Shown here: positions 24,301-36,728 of the stretch, piece after piece | Numbering within the stretch: the first letter of the stretch is position 1 | Layout: each line of letters starts with the position of its first letter | Assembly (NCBI GenBank): GCA_023014365.1 | Contig: JAEBUN010000008.1 | Coordinates: 186,001 to 250,000 of the forward strand | Origin: Lepiota brunneoincarnata | Taxonomy: Eukaryota; Basidiomycota; Agaricomycetes; Agaricales; Agaricaceae | Reading direction: 5' to 3' | Length of the DNA stretch: 64,000 bases | Made by a program: the position numbers and the translations under genes | The notes under the pieces: generated by a model | The model's input: the letters and a program-made list of their open reading frames with translations, nothing else | The model's database searches: none | What the model was told of the DNA's origin: nothing

Positions 24301-25063
24301 GGTTGAACTGCCAACATGTCCTACTTTCCCGTTCTCCCCATAGTCACTGAGTCTGATACCGGCTCTTGCAAAGGGACAGGGTGCACCAGTGGCGCGGCTG
24401 AGGTACCAAACCATGGTGCCGCGCCTAAAGTTGGTTATGCGGCCTTCGGGATGGACGGAGTACTGGGCACCACCTGTGCGCGAAGAGAGAGCGGGAAGGA
24501 GGTCGTCGTCTGCATCGGTTCCTGAGAGAACGTGACGGAGGAGGAGTGGAATGTCCTGCTGCACTTCGCAGCGATGGAGGTGCATGCGAATATAGGTAGT
24601 GATGGCCTGACTGGCAGCTGATACGCTAATGAATGACAGGTAGCGTAAGCGTGTGTGCGTGCTGTGTCAAGACAGATGGGGGAGTACCTACTTTTGGGCG
24701 ACCAGACCAAAGTTTAGAACCATCTCCGCGAGGTCTTTGATGGTCATAGCACGGTTGTTCTGAGAGGGGGTGGGGTTGGGTTGGGGTGAGTGGCGAATGG
24801 CGTTGAATCGAATGATAAGGACATACGACTGAAAGAAAGGCGCGGCCTATGGAAAGGAAGACCTTGCTGTTTGCGTCATCTGGGTGGAGGACGACATGGG
24901 GTGGGGGGAACTGGGGATGGTCTGGGGCAGTAGTATTCGACTTGGTTGTGCGAGAGGTAGAGGAAGAAGGAGGCTCTGGGGAAGATCTGAGACGGTGAGA
25001 GGGTCTGATTGCGATATTGTTGCTCTTTCTTGTGCCGTAGGAGTGAGTCTGTGAGGAGTCCAT
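21386..25063 (-). CDS. GDS1-type winged-helix transcription regulator with APSES/KilA-N-like C-terminal part
   Basis: Complement of 21386-22620, 22677-24625, 24692-24759 and 24827-25063 (1162 aa). The N-terminal winged-helix block of Gds1-like fungal proteins is assembled from three exons: FLSIGRAFLSV, NNRAMTIKDLAEMVLNFGLV, then ASQAITTYIRMHLHRCE and LLLRHVLSGTDADDDLLPAL, closing with NFRRGTMVWYLSRATGAPCP. A long acidic, Ser- and Gln-rich middle follows. The second folded region starts near residue 750 (ISVYQMILGPYLLLRRIDTD) with VCGVWVPLEVAQ and resembles the APSES/KilA-N DNA-binding fold. The tail has a poly-Glu tract and a basic KRxRK-type end at RSRKRPG that could be a nuclear signal. Gds1 in yeast affects nuclear control of mitochondrial function. 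DNA binding is inferred. Confidence 0.8.
21771..21862. repeat. Imperfect TCC/TCT triplet tract coding poly-glutamate
   Basis: Pyrimidine-rich triplets on the plus strand correspond to long glutamate runs on the minus-strand coding frame of the GDS1-type gene. It is a likely length-variable site. Confidence 0.75.
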
Positions 25064-25534
25064 AGGCAAGAGGATCGAGGAGAAGAAACAAGTGACAACC
25101 CACAAGTCACTCGTCGACTCCCCGGGGTCCTTGTGATCGGCGCAGATATCCGTGCATCGAGATCTGGGGACACGTGCCTCCCAATGGAGTCATTTCTCAC
25201 ACATCATCACCAACCACTTGGACATGTCGCTACCCCTCCCCACAGCAACTTTACTTATTCCTCAAGTTAGTCAGCTCACCCCTGGACCCCCGTTCTCAAA
25301 TTAGCCACCAGAATTCTCGGCTTCGTCGATTGATGCGCTACATCTCCATTTCCTATTGTCTCTCACAAGCAGCCCCATGTGGCATGCGTACGTATATAAA
25401 GCCTGTATATAGACTGCGCTAAGTAAGAAGAACAAAACCAAAAGGAGAGTGTAATGGTAACACTAAAATAAATAATACACAACTGTACACATAATCACCA
25501 AGCAAAGAGAAACAACCGGCTCCGACAAGCCCGT
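25064..25534. other. Intergenic region, no gene seen
   Basis: About 470 bp between the GDS1-type gene's start and the stop of the first histone H1 gene. It should include the promoter of the former. Confidence 0.35.
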
Positions 25535-26575
25535 CTACGCAGCAACCTTCTTCGCCCTTGATGTTGGCTTACTCGCTGGCTTGCTTGCTGGTTTTGTCTT
25601 TGATTTGGGCTTTGCAGGTGCCTTCTTGGTTGTTGCTGACGAGGGCTTCTTGACGCTTGCACCCGTTGCCTTCTTAGTAGCTGGCTTCTTTGAGACAGCA
25701 GCTTTGGCCTTTGCAGCGGGCGTCGTACCAGTCACAGCCTGGCAAGGAAAAAACCCCTCAGCTTACCAGAAAAAGTCCAATAACGACAAACGCGCACCTT
25801 CTTCGCAGAACCCCGCTTCGCGGGAACAGCAGTCTTCTTGGCCGACGAGACAGCAGCTTTCGGCTTACCAGCAAGTACCTTTTTAGGGACAGCGGACTTC
25901 TTTAGGGGAGCTTTGGGAGTGCTAGTCTTAACAGGCACCGCCTTCTTTGTAGGCGCCTTTACGGCAGATTTGGAAGGTGGTTTCGAGTTCTAAGTACAGC
26001 ATTCCAAGTCAACCGGCGTCACCCCACCAACACGACAGATACACACACCTCCTTGGAGGCGCCAGACGATTTAGTCTTTGGCGCGAGTTTGACCTTCCCA
26101 GAAGGCCCCTTGGGGAGCACAAAGATACCATCCTCGGCACCAGATGTAATAGCACGGTTCAACTGAGACAAGTTAATCCCAGTAAATTCAATCTTGTATT
26201 TCTCTTCGGCATACTTCAAGCGCTGTCATTCCCCACGTCACGACCCATTGAAGAGAACTACAACACACCTTCTTGATGGTACTTCTTGAGACGCCCTGGC
26301 GGGCCTCGTCCTTGTGATCAACAATACAGGCCTTTAATCGGAGGCATCAGTCATCTGGTCACAAAACGAAGTCACACAATGCTATCGTATACCTTGATAA
26401 TCTCCTTCCACGAAGGTCGGCCAGAGGGAGCGGTCTTTTCAGATCCTGCGGCCTTGGATTTTCGAGCAGTGGGCTTCTTGGTTGTAGTAGATTTCTTCGT
26501 CGGAGTTACTTTCTTGGTTACCCGGGCCCTTGATGGCGAGGCAGGGGCAGCAGAAGATTCAGTAGTTTCGGCCAT
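25535..26575 (-). CDS. Linker histone H1 (copy A)
   Basis: Complement of 25535-25738, 25798-25989, 26049-26222, 26269-26331 and 26393-26575 (271 aa). All four introns are phase 0. Globular winged-helix domain at about residues 50-130: RPSWKEIIKACIVDHKDEAR, GVSRSTIKKRLKYAEEKYKI, LNRAITSGAEDGIFVLPKGP. A Lys/Ala/Pro/Thr-rich N-terminal arm and a long Lys/Ala/Ser/Pro C-terminal tail are typical of H1. It binds linker DNA at the nucleosome dyad and compacts chromatin. A second H1 gene lies 2.8 kb away at 29408-30597; the two share the exon that codes the middle of the globular domain (63 nt in both). Confidence 0.93.
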
Positions 26576-26759
26576 AAGTAGAGGGCGGAGGTATGATCGC
26601 GGAGGGGGATGTGCTTTCCTATTTAAACCTTTTGACGGCTCAGACGCGTCGCGCCTGTAAATCAGATCACGTGGGGACAAAGTTCTTGTTGGTAGGTGGC
26701 TGTGCTAACTTTTCCTGTTTGTTGATTTCTATCTACGCGTGGCATCACGTGGACACGAT

Positions 26760-28781
26760 CTACGACAAGATCACAAACGACCCGTTTGGCTGCACCAGCG
26801 CCTCAACGCCAGTACTCACCCACCCCTCGTCCTTTTCCTTTTTCTCATCCGTTGGCGAAATCTGCACATAGTCCTCTCCATTACTCTCTCCGGAGCCAAT
26901 CTTTCCGACAGGTGGTCCCCTCACAAATAGCAAGCCCGCCGGATCTCCCCCATTCTCCACCTTATCATCATCCACTCCAGCCAACTTGGCTTCCACGTTC
27001 ACGCCTGGAGGTCCAACATGCGCCCTCTTATCCTCACTCTCCCCTTCTGAGGTAAAGTCCTGGAGGTCAAAGGGGTGCGAGGCGAGAACAGGCCCGGCGA
27101 CAACAGGATGGCTGAAAGCGTTAACCAGCGGCACAGAGAGCGCTATGCGGGCCGGGGTCATCAAGGCGGCCGGTAACAAACCTGAAATACAGAAAAACTA
27201 TCAACCCTGCTTTCCAACAATACACAAATCACTTACCCCCGCTGACAACTACCCCACGCAATGTGGCAGCACCATCCCCAATGACCTTGGCCCTGGCCTT
27301 GTCAAACACCAACCTGTCCCATAAGCTATCCCTCGTGATGAACCCATCCGTGACACCAGCAAGCTTATGCCTCCTTGCAAAGGGATACAGGAAGAACGAT
27401 TTAGTAGCGCTTTTCAGAACGTCGGTGACAACAGACTTGAGGTGTCCTGGCTGGATAAAGAGGATTGTAGGCGATGGGATAGGATATCTCTTGGCAGCTA
27501 CAATATCAGATGCATCAATCTGAATAGGCGAATCTTAAGGGGGAAATACATCTCAATATTCATTCTTTGAAAAGAATAGAAATTCCCTCACCGTGATACG
27601 TCTTCGAGCTAGGCAAGGTAGCAAAACTGGTTCCTTCATAGATTGCAGTATAACTAATGATTCTTCCATATGCCGTGCTAAGGGAGAATCCAGAGACAAG
27701 GGTATCCAGAGGTGACAGAGCATGAGAAATAGGAAGCAGGCTGCGGGTGGCAGCAACACCGGCAGTCATATTTTCGTGTGTAAACTGAGCACCCTGTAAT
27801 TGTCCAGTCTTGGTGAGGAAATACGAAACAGTGTACACATCACTGGGCTCTAAAATTGGATGAGCAACGTTATAAACTACAGAATAGGCAACGGACTTGG
27901 AATGGGACTCAGAATCTTCTCAACCTTGGCACCTTCACGCTCAACTTCCGAGAACTTGAGAATCTTGACGTTGCTGGCAATACTAGCCGAAGTCTGCTGG
28001 TTTATTTCTCCGACAACAATGATGGTGTGAGACCCAGAGTTAGGACCAGTGGCATATATACTTTGGAGAATCCGGGGCAGAATTTCCGCAGCAGCGATGA
28101 TAGCAGTGGGCTGCTGAGTTTCAAACAATGGCTTGATTAAGTCTGCTGAAGTGAGAGTGATAGAGACAATAGAATGTGCTGCAAGGGCAAAGTCGGCGAT
28201 GATGAACTCTGCAATAGGACATCAGGATGAACGCTTGTTGGAGGCTATCACAAGGGTAAGGCAACCGACCAATGCCATCATTGAGCACCAAGAGCACTCT
28301 TGATTCCCCTGACTTGAGGCCTGCAAGACGAATAAGACCCGTGCCAAGAGCCGCGATGCGATCCTGGAGACCAGTATTGGTACCCTGTGGTTGTCAGCAA
28401 ACAGAGTTGGCCAAGGAGAAAAGCGCCTCTTACCTTGGTGGCCCAAAGCGTACGAGATGCCTCGGATTCTGGCTTGATGAGGTCCGCGAGGACGTGAACC
28501 TCCTTACTGGGACGCAGAGGAAACTAAAATGAGTGAGTGACGGAAGACGCGCAGATGACGTGTGCCCTCACTCTGCCCATTAAGCCAGTACCATAGTTCC
28601 TGTACACGGCGCTCTCTCCAGGGTTGCGTGCGCGTCCAACATCACTCTGTCTTCCGAGCAGAATCGGATGGACCAAAGGTTGTGGTTTGTAGAGGTTGTT
28701 GAGCAAGAAAGTTGTGGCAGCGATGAGTGCGAGAAGGATAGTAAGGTCATCCGTGACTAGGTAGTCCGAGATGGCGGGCAT
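26760..28781 (-). CDS. AMP-forming acyl-CoA ligase-like protein, probably degenerate
   Basis: Complement of 26760-27181, 27237-27533, 27592-27849, 27897-28208, 28270-28384, 28434-28523 and 28572-28781 (567 aa). A membrane-anchor-like hydrophobic N-terminus (ILLALIAATTFLL) and a layout like long-chain acyl-CoA synthetases are seen. The adenylate-forming P-loop, usually a Ser/Thr/Gly-rich YTSGTTGxPKG type, reads YFLTKTGQLQGAQFTHEN here. The protein ends shortly after STGVEALVQPNGSF, without the small C-terminal lid carrying the catalytic lysine. It is about 100-130 residues shorter than active long-chain ligases. Loss of adenylation activity is an inference. It lies between two H1 genes and shares a 626 bp divergent promoter with copy B. 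Confidence 0.7.
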
Positions 28782-29407
28782 CGTTTATAGTCAAGATGAA
28801 GCTCTTGGTTGTGGACTGAGTGAGGATGATTCGTCGTGGAGAAGACAGGCCCCGTGTACATAGGACCGTGACGAGGGTGGACGAAGGCACCCGATTAGGA
28901 AGGTGTATTGGGAAATCCCGAAGAGCTTTTGCAATTCGCCGTTATCCTTTTTCTCCCACTGCCACTCTCCGTCACTCGCCACTGTGTCTGCGACTCTCTG
29001 CTAAAGCTCACTCTATGCCTGGAGTATTCTCTTGCTGCCCTTCTGAGCAATTTTGACGCGGTCTGGAGACTTGCATGGACCACTTTTTTGGACTCTTGAG
29101 TGTGCTATCGCGCAAAACTGGCTTGATATATCCAATCTCAAGGCCGTTTTCCTAGAGGATTGGACGCAAGCGCCCTCCGGATCCCCTGCTCCTCCTCACT
29201 GTCCGTCCACCGGATCACCTTACCCCAGAGCTTGGTAAACCAGACTCCAAAGTTTCGCGTCCGTGCGCATCTCTCTCCTCCACGTGACTATCAGGAAGTG
29301 GCACTGGGTTCTGGGATGAACAAATGGCTCACTGCTGCCCCTCCTTGCCTCTCGCCCCCACCCGTTTTTGAGTCTCCCTCATCCTCCACACCCTGTAACT
29401 GTCTTCA
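28782..29407. promoter_or_regulatory. Divergent promoter region between ligase-like gene (-) and histone H1 copy B (+)
   Basis: 626 bp between two start codons facing away from each other. Pyrimidine-rich stretches lie close to the H1 start. No histone-specific element was identified. Confidence 0.4.
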
Positions 29408-30597
29408 ATGCCTCCTGCAGTCAAAAAGACATCCACCAAGCCTTCTGCCAAGGCCTCTGCAACGGCGAACAAGTCCAATGTCGCAGCTCACCCCAGCTGG
29501 GTCGAAATGATCAGGGTACGCGCCTATCCCTCCCATCGTCTACCCCCCAAACCAGCCCCGGAACTACACCTATCTCTTACTTGTCCTTATCACCCTTAGG
29601 AGTGCATCATTGCACACCCAGAGGAAGCTCGTACCGGCGTCTCTCGTCCGACCATCAAGAAGGCATGTCTTACACTCCAACACTCTGGCTCTCCAGCTCA
29701 ACTCGTCCTAGTTTGTCGAGACCCGATACAGGATCGAGCTCAATGCTACCACTGCTAGTCAGCTTAACCGCGCCATCACTTCGGGCAGTGAGAAAGGCAT
29801 CTTTCAGCTTCCAAAAGGTACAGATAGTCAACATATTGGACTATGAGTCTCTTTTCCGAAATATGTCCGCCTTTGGCAGGTCCGTCTGGGAAAGTCAAAC
29901 TAGCACCCAAGGCCCGCACCGATGCCGCGAAGGAGGTTCGTCTGTTTCTTCGTCGTCCACCACGCCATGTGCATGTTGACAATGATCCCATCACGTTGTC
30001 CCTACCTCGATACACATAGAATACAAAACCCATAGCCAAGAAACCTACCGCTTCCGCCACCAAACCCAAAGCCGCTACCAAACTAGGCGCTGTCAAGAAG
30101 CCTACCGCCCTTGCCAAAGCTGCGACCAAGCCCAAAGCTGCGAAACCTCCCGCGAATAGTGCCAAGAAGTCTACGACTGTCGCTGGTGCTAAGAAGGCTC
30201 CGACCAAAACTCCAGTCAAGAAGACGGCCACTACCAAGAAACCTACCGCTGCGGGGAAGAAGACTACGACAGCAAAGAAGAGCGCCGTTAAGAAGGTCCG
30301 TGTGCTGTCGTGATGCTGCATATTTTGGGTTGCCCATTGGCATTTATATTTAGGCCATTACTGGCGAGACCAAGAAACCAACCAAGCCCAGAGCAACTAC
30401 GGACGCGACGAAAATAAAGGCCAAAGTCCCATCAGCGAAGTCTAAATCTACAACGAAGGTCAAACCCACATCCAAAGGTTCGAGGGCGAAGCCTAGTTCC
30501 AAGACGAAACCTACTTCCAAGACAGAAGAGAAGGTGTGACTTACTATAACCAACACCGACGGTTGCTAACCTTGAAGCTCAGAAGGCTGAAGCTTGA
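29408..30597 (+). CDS. Linker histone H1 (copy B)
   Basis: Seven exons: 29408-29515, 29600-29662, 29712-29817, 29880-29935, 30020-30295, 30354-30533 and 30583-30597 (267 aa). Globular domain pieces are HPSWVEMIRECIIAHPEEAR, GVSRPTIKKFVETRYRIEL and LNRAITSGSEKGIFQLPKGP, followed by a very Lys/Ala/Pro/Thr-rich tail. The second intron (29663-29711) is GC-AG, whereas the intron at the same codon in copy A is GT-AG. Copy B has one extra intron, inside PKG, that copy A lacks. The final exon codes only KAEA and the stop. The N-terminal arm is shorter than in copy A, so the copies may differ in binding or expression (inference). Confidence 0.92.
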
Positions 30598-30880
30598 CTC
30601 CGGAGTTTTGATGCCTTTGTTGGCCGTGTGATATTCGTTGATTTTCTTTTTCCCTTCGGCTAGGTCATCCCGTTCACTCCTGATCTTATTTTTTTTTTGT
30701 CTTCTGAGAAGTAATATGTATATTGTACGATAAGGAATATGCTGGAGACATGCAGTATGTAAGCGGTTGCTGTTATTATGCCAATAGATATAGCCAAGTG
30801 TTTCCTTAGAGCAACACTCAGTCACCTCCATGATTCATCAACATCAGCCTCCCTTCCACTCTACCTCCAGGACATGAAGT

Positions 30881-33800
30881 ATGGCGGATAACCGAGATCA
30901 GATTAAAGAGGTAGTTACCCAGCTTCAATGCCCTATCGACAGCCTCCCTACCCTACTTTCATTACTCGCTGCACCCCTGGACGCTCTTGGACTGCTACCC
31001 CCGCTGTTCCGGAAATACAACTCAAGACCCCTCCCACCTCACTCTATTACCACCCTAAAGCATATCCACCTAATCCAACGTGCTCTTTTGGAACATATCT
31101 TACCTACATGGGATACATCCCTGAGAGGCCACAATCCCGATGCAATCCCTCTCGCGAAACAGTATTTTTGTCCCGATGCTTTTGTCAATGCCCTCCCAGT
31201 CTCGGGTGAACTTGCACTCAAAGCCTACGAAACGATTCTAACTAGCTGTGTTGGTCATGAAGGGATTAACTTGCTCGAGAGTTTGAGTACGGAGTATCCC
31301 GTGGATCGGTTATGGACGGCCATCTTTGAAGGAAAGACTCAGCGAGGGGAGAGGCAGGAGGATAAGGGATTAGCGATAAAAAATCTGCTATGGGAGGACT
31401 CTGTGCGGAACGTGGTCAGTGTTCCTGCAAAGGTCGCGAATGCTGCTGGAATAGCTGGGGCGAGTGCAAAGGTTCCAGCGGTATTGGAGAATGGGACATA
31501 CCTCAATGAAGTTTGTAAGCGGGTTGAAATACTTGTTGAAAGATTTGCAAACCATCCTGCACGAGGTGAGATATTTTTCCCTTCTCCTAACTGCCTGAAC
31601 TAGATGTTGATGCAGATTGGACGACCTCTGTAAACTACCTCCTCACAAAACTTGTCAACATTGGTACCTTTCCCCCGAGTCCTCCAACCACAATATCTCA
31701 GGCATCCTTCTGGAAAATCAACCTTCCTACCATCCGTCAGAAGCTCTCTTCTCTTCCCGACGCTGCAACCTACAGCCTCACATGGCAGAAGCTCATAGTC
31801 AACATACCATCCACTTTGGCCCTCCGCTCTATTTTGACATCCCTCTTCGTTTCTCTCACACCCATTCACCCCCCCACCGATACCTCGCTAGCAAAACGAG
31901 TGCAAGTTAAAGCAGAAGCGCAGCTGCTCCACGCACTCCTGGGCGGTTTAAACGAGGGCGAAGAACAACTGTGGGAGGCAGCGACAAGTCTGATTCTCAG
32001 TCGAGATTGGGAGGAATCACATGCACGAGTGTTTGTTTGCTGGGCTGCTGGAACTCAGGATGTTGATCGAGTGAACGCTGAACGTATGTTCAACATTTTG
32101 GGGCGAGCGCAAAGCTGACTCGCTATTGCAAGGACTGAGAACCTTTCTGGAGTTGGTTGTAGATGGATGGTCGAACACGGAACATATAAAACATTCCCTC
32201 TTATCCCGCCACCGATGTAAGAGCGTGCTCCTTTCCACAATCACTAAACTAAACACGAGAACTAGATCTCACATCCCTTCTCCTCCTTACTGCTTCCTAT
32301 TTCCCATCTGGATCAAAGGATCTCGAGAATGTAGTCTTCTCACCATTCTTCATGCAAGCTATCGGGACTTACATCTCTCATTTGGACAACTCCATCCGGC
32401 GGTGCGGAATGCTGGCTGCGGAGGTGATAGCCCAAATGACAAAAAAGGAACTGGCTTTCGGAGGATGGGACGGTGAAGATTCGGGGAAACCTTGGTGTCG
32501 TCAAATGAGAGAGTTGGTCAAAGCGAGGGATACCGACATGGATCTCGACGCCTTCCCCGAGGCCGAAGACTCCAAATCAAAGACTGCTTTTACAGAGATG
32601 AGAAGTAAAAGTTCCGAGGTGCCCACGGCCACTGACCTATCAGTGTCGATGAAAAAAGCGACACTCGTCACTCCTGAGGCGGGCTACGACTCTGATGACT
32701 CGTTGATGGGTTACGCATCGCTACGTTCCTCACGCTCCGCCTCACCCACTCCATCCGAACTCGAAGAAATAGAAAAGGATCCTACTCTCAACATAGGAGT
32801 CCAGAAAGTCGCACGGCCCGTGTATCTTGCGCAACTGGGCGAGTTGATACGGGGTTCCGGGCAGAAAATGGGCTCAACTGGGCCGCAGGAAGTTGACAAG
32901 ATCGAGATAGCATTGAATTGTGGCGAAGAATTGATTAGGAAGAAGGGGAGATACGGCACTGAACTGGGTAAAACCATACCTTGCTGTCGATAATACGATC
33001 CCTGACATTTTGGAAAGATGAAAATGCGGTCAATCTGGCTCATGGGTTCCTGGCACTACATGACAACTATGACCTCCCCGATTTCGATAAAAAACGCCAG
33101 GGTGCAATGAATGCCCTTGTTGCATGCGCTCCGAATAAAACCGCTCCGTATGTTTTGCTTTCATGCAAGGCTCTGATCCTTAGTAAACGAACGAGCAGAG
33201 CGTTAATAGAAGAATTTTTCAAGAACCAATATTCCGTGGACCAACGCTATGCCATCCTCAACGCACTCGCAGTTGGCGCTCGCGAGCTTGCTTCGCTATC
33301 CGTTCCGCTATCACAAATACCCAAAGAAAAACTCAATTTCCCGAGCAAAATGCTCCCTGCACCTTTGCACCGAAGGTATTTTGTGTCATCCCGGGCGAGC
33401 ACCACACTCTTGCCTCTCATGGTTGAGGAGCTGGCGGGTAAAGCCATCGACAGAGGCAAAGAGGCAACAGAGGGCCGGGTACCCAAGACCGTGCGCGAAA
33501 GGCGTTTCAAAATCGTCAAAGCCTCGACAATCACCGAGGCCCATTCTTCAGATATGTTGGGCCACCTGCAATCTGGCAATCTCGACCAACCCGAGAAGAA
33601 AACCTTCACCCAGGTTGCTGCGGAATACTTCATCGGTCCACTCGTCAACCGATTCTGGCTCTTCCTTCGCGATGAACAGACACGAGAAGAAAGGACGTCG
33701 CATCGAGACGGGAGACGGAAGCATTACAGTGCCGGGACAGGACTCGTCCTCAACCCTCTCGTGCTCTCACAGTTTTTGCGTACATTGGCAATACTAGTGA

Positions 33801-34228
33801 ACGCGGCGCAGAATGCACCAGAGTGGTTGACTATCCTTGCACCTGACACCTTGGAAGTTGCAGTCACGATTGGCACGCGACCCATTTCACATATGGAGAT
33901 TGAGGAAAGTGAGCTCGATCGCCCGGAGGGAGAGAGGGAGAGGAAGGAAGCCACTGTGCTCACCGCATCCCTGGAGCTTGCGTTGATTGTTTTGGATGGG
34001 TGTCTCGAGTTGGATGGAGGTCGTTCGCTAGGGCTGGAGCACGCGACTCTGTTGTTTGGTACGGGTGAGTGGGCCAGCGCCGTATTTGCAAAGTTGGAAA
34101 AGGGGCTGAGGGTGGAGGGTGTTGGGGGCATGAACGAGGTCCAGTTACAGAGAGCGGCTGCGGGTGTTCTGTTGAAAGTGGATGAATTGACATCGAAATG
34201 GGGGAGGTCCATGATAGACACAAGATAA
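30881..34228 (+). CDS. TEL2: Telomere length regulation / PIKK maturation protein Tel2
   Basis: Exons 30881-31565, 31616-32083, 32133-32216, 32266-32967 and 33018-34228 (1049 aa). Tel2 works in the TTT complex (Tel2-Tti1-Tti2) with Hsp90/R2TP to stabilise PI3K-related kinases such as TOR, ATM and ATR. The diagnostic conserved domain lies near residues 610-750, with RYAILNALAVGARELA, then EKLNFPSKMLPAPLHRRYF. The rest is helical-repeat-like. A Ser-rich acidic linker (MDLDAFPEAEDSKSK to SMKKATL) in the middle may hold the casein kinase 2 sites known to dock R2TP (inference). The open frame after 33018 is unbroken to the stop. Confidence 0.85.
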
Positions 34229-35172
34229 ATTTCTGTAGGTGAACACGCTGGATTTGTCAATCAAAACCCCATAGTTACGACCTTGCGACAGGGGGCCCAG
34301 CCACTGAATCTGGACGGAACACGTAAAACAAGCAGTCGATTGTAGGGGTCAAGACTCAATGGTCAACGCGTCGAGTGCGTATGCCGGCTGGTCCTGACAT
34401 TTTTCTTTCATGTTATACTCAGTCCAATACACTATAGCCACTCGTAGAGTACCCCATCTACTGTCTCCTTGCGTATAAAAAGAAGGACTTTCGTCCTTCT
34501 TGCTGCCTCAGCTCGCGCGTGTCTCCAGAGTTCGTCATCGCTCAGCAGGTGGACTAGGAAGCAGCCTGTGTCATGTTGCTCTTTCTCCTCACGTCTCAGT
34601 CTTATGCTGATTGCGGTACTAGACGGTCTTTATGGCTTGTAATATCCTCAGTGGCAGTGTTTTATTCGTGACTTTTGCGTTGCACAAGTACAATGGCCGC
34701 ATCTCACCGCAGGGCTGGTGGGACAGCGGTGAGTACGTGCGAGTTGGTGGAAGACATGGGAAGCGTGAACAAACGCATTTGGGATTGTCTCGGCTGCTCA
34801 AGCCCTGCTTCACAACAGAGCAAAAAATATGACCTTGACGGGACGGACTTGAGGGTGATAGCAAGGTATCGTTCAGATCAAGCAGAGCCCATCCTGAGTC
34901 TACCAATGGCCCGCAACCAAAGCGGTGTGAAGCAGACCTCCCCTAGTTGACTCCACCCACGTAATGACCCTCATGACCGGGACAACGCGCGCTTGAAAAA
35001 ACTAGATAAGTATGTCTGTGCGTTGGGCTGATGGCCAGGTGCTTTTTGCTAAGAACTCCTTGCATTTCAGGGGCAAGGCAGGTTTAAGACGTGGCAATTT
35101 CATTCTGGATTGAGGTCTTCACGCAGAATTACACTTCAATTGACCTAAAGCTGGCTCTTGATACGATTGGCG
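34229..35172. other. Convergent intergenic region with one perfect hairpin
   Basis: About 940 bp between convergent TEL2 and aldo/keto reductase stop codons. No coding exon recognised. The only structure I see is the inverted repeat at 34480-34501. Confidence 0.4.
34480..34501. repeat. Perfect inverted repeat, 9-bp stem and 4-nt loop
   Basis: The arms AAGAAGGAC and GTCCTTCTT flank the loop TTTC. A TATAAAA string lies immediately 5'. It is 250 bp past the TEL2 stop, so it may fold in a 3' transcript or be a protein site. Confidence 0.5.
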
Positions 35173-36552
<1,380 letters not shown>

Positions 36553-36728
36553 CAACTTGGACGGTTAAAGAACGTCGGACGATTTGACCATTAGGGGAGG
36601 TTGTATCACTACTTATGCATGACCTCGGATTGGCTGAATGCAATCGGGTACCACGTGATCCTGCATTCATCCGGACAGTCTCGCGACCGAGCAAACCTGC
36701 CCACTCGACGTCGCCGACAGCCCCCGCC
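36553..36728. promoter_or_regulatory. Compact divergent promoter
   Basis: 176 bp separate the start of the aldo/keto reductase (-) from the start of the complex I subunit gene (+), so they share one regulatory region. Confidence 0.4.

Noticed and set aside
29776..30343. Long minus-strand frames opposite histone H1 copy B
   Set aside because: Alanine/leucine/glycine-rich antisense of the Lys/Ala/Pro tail repeats; sense strand has clear H1 domain and splice sites.
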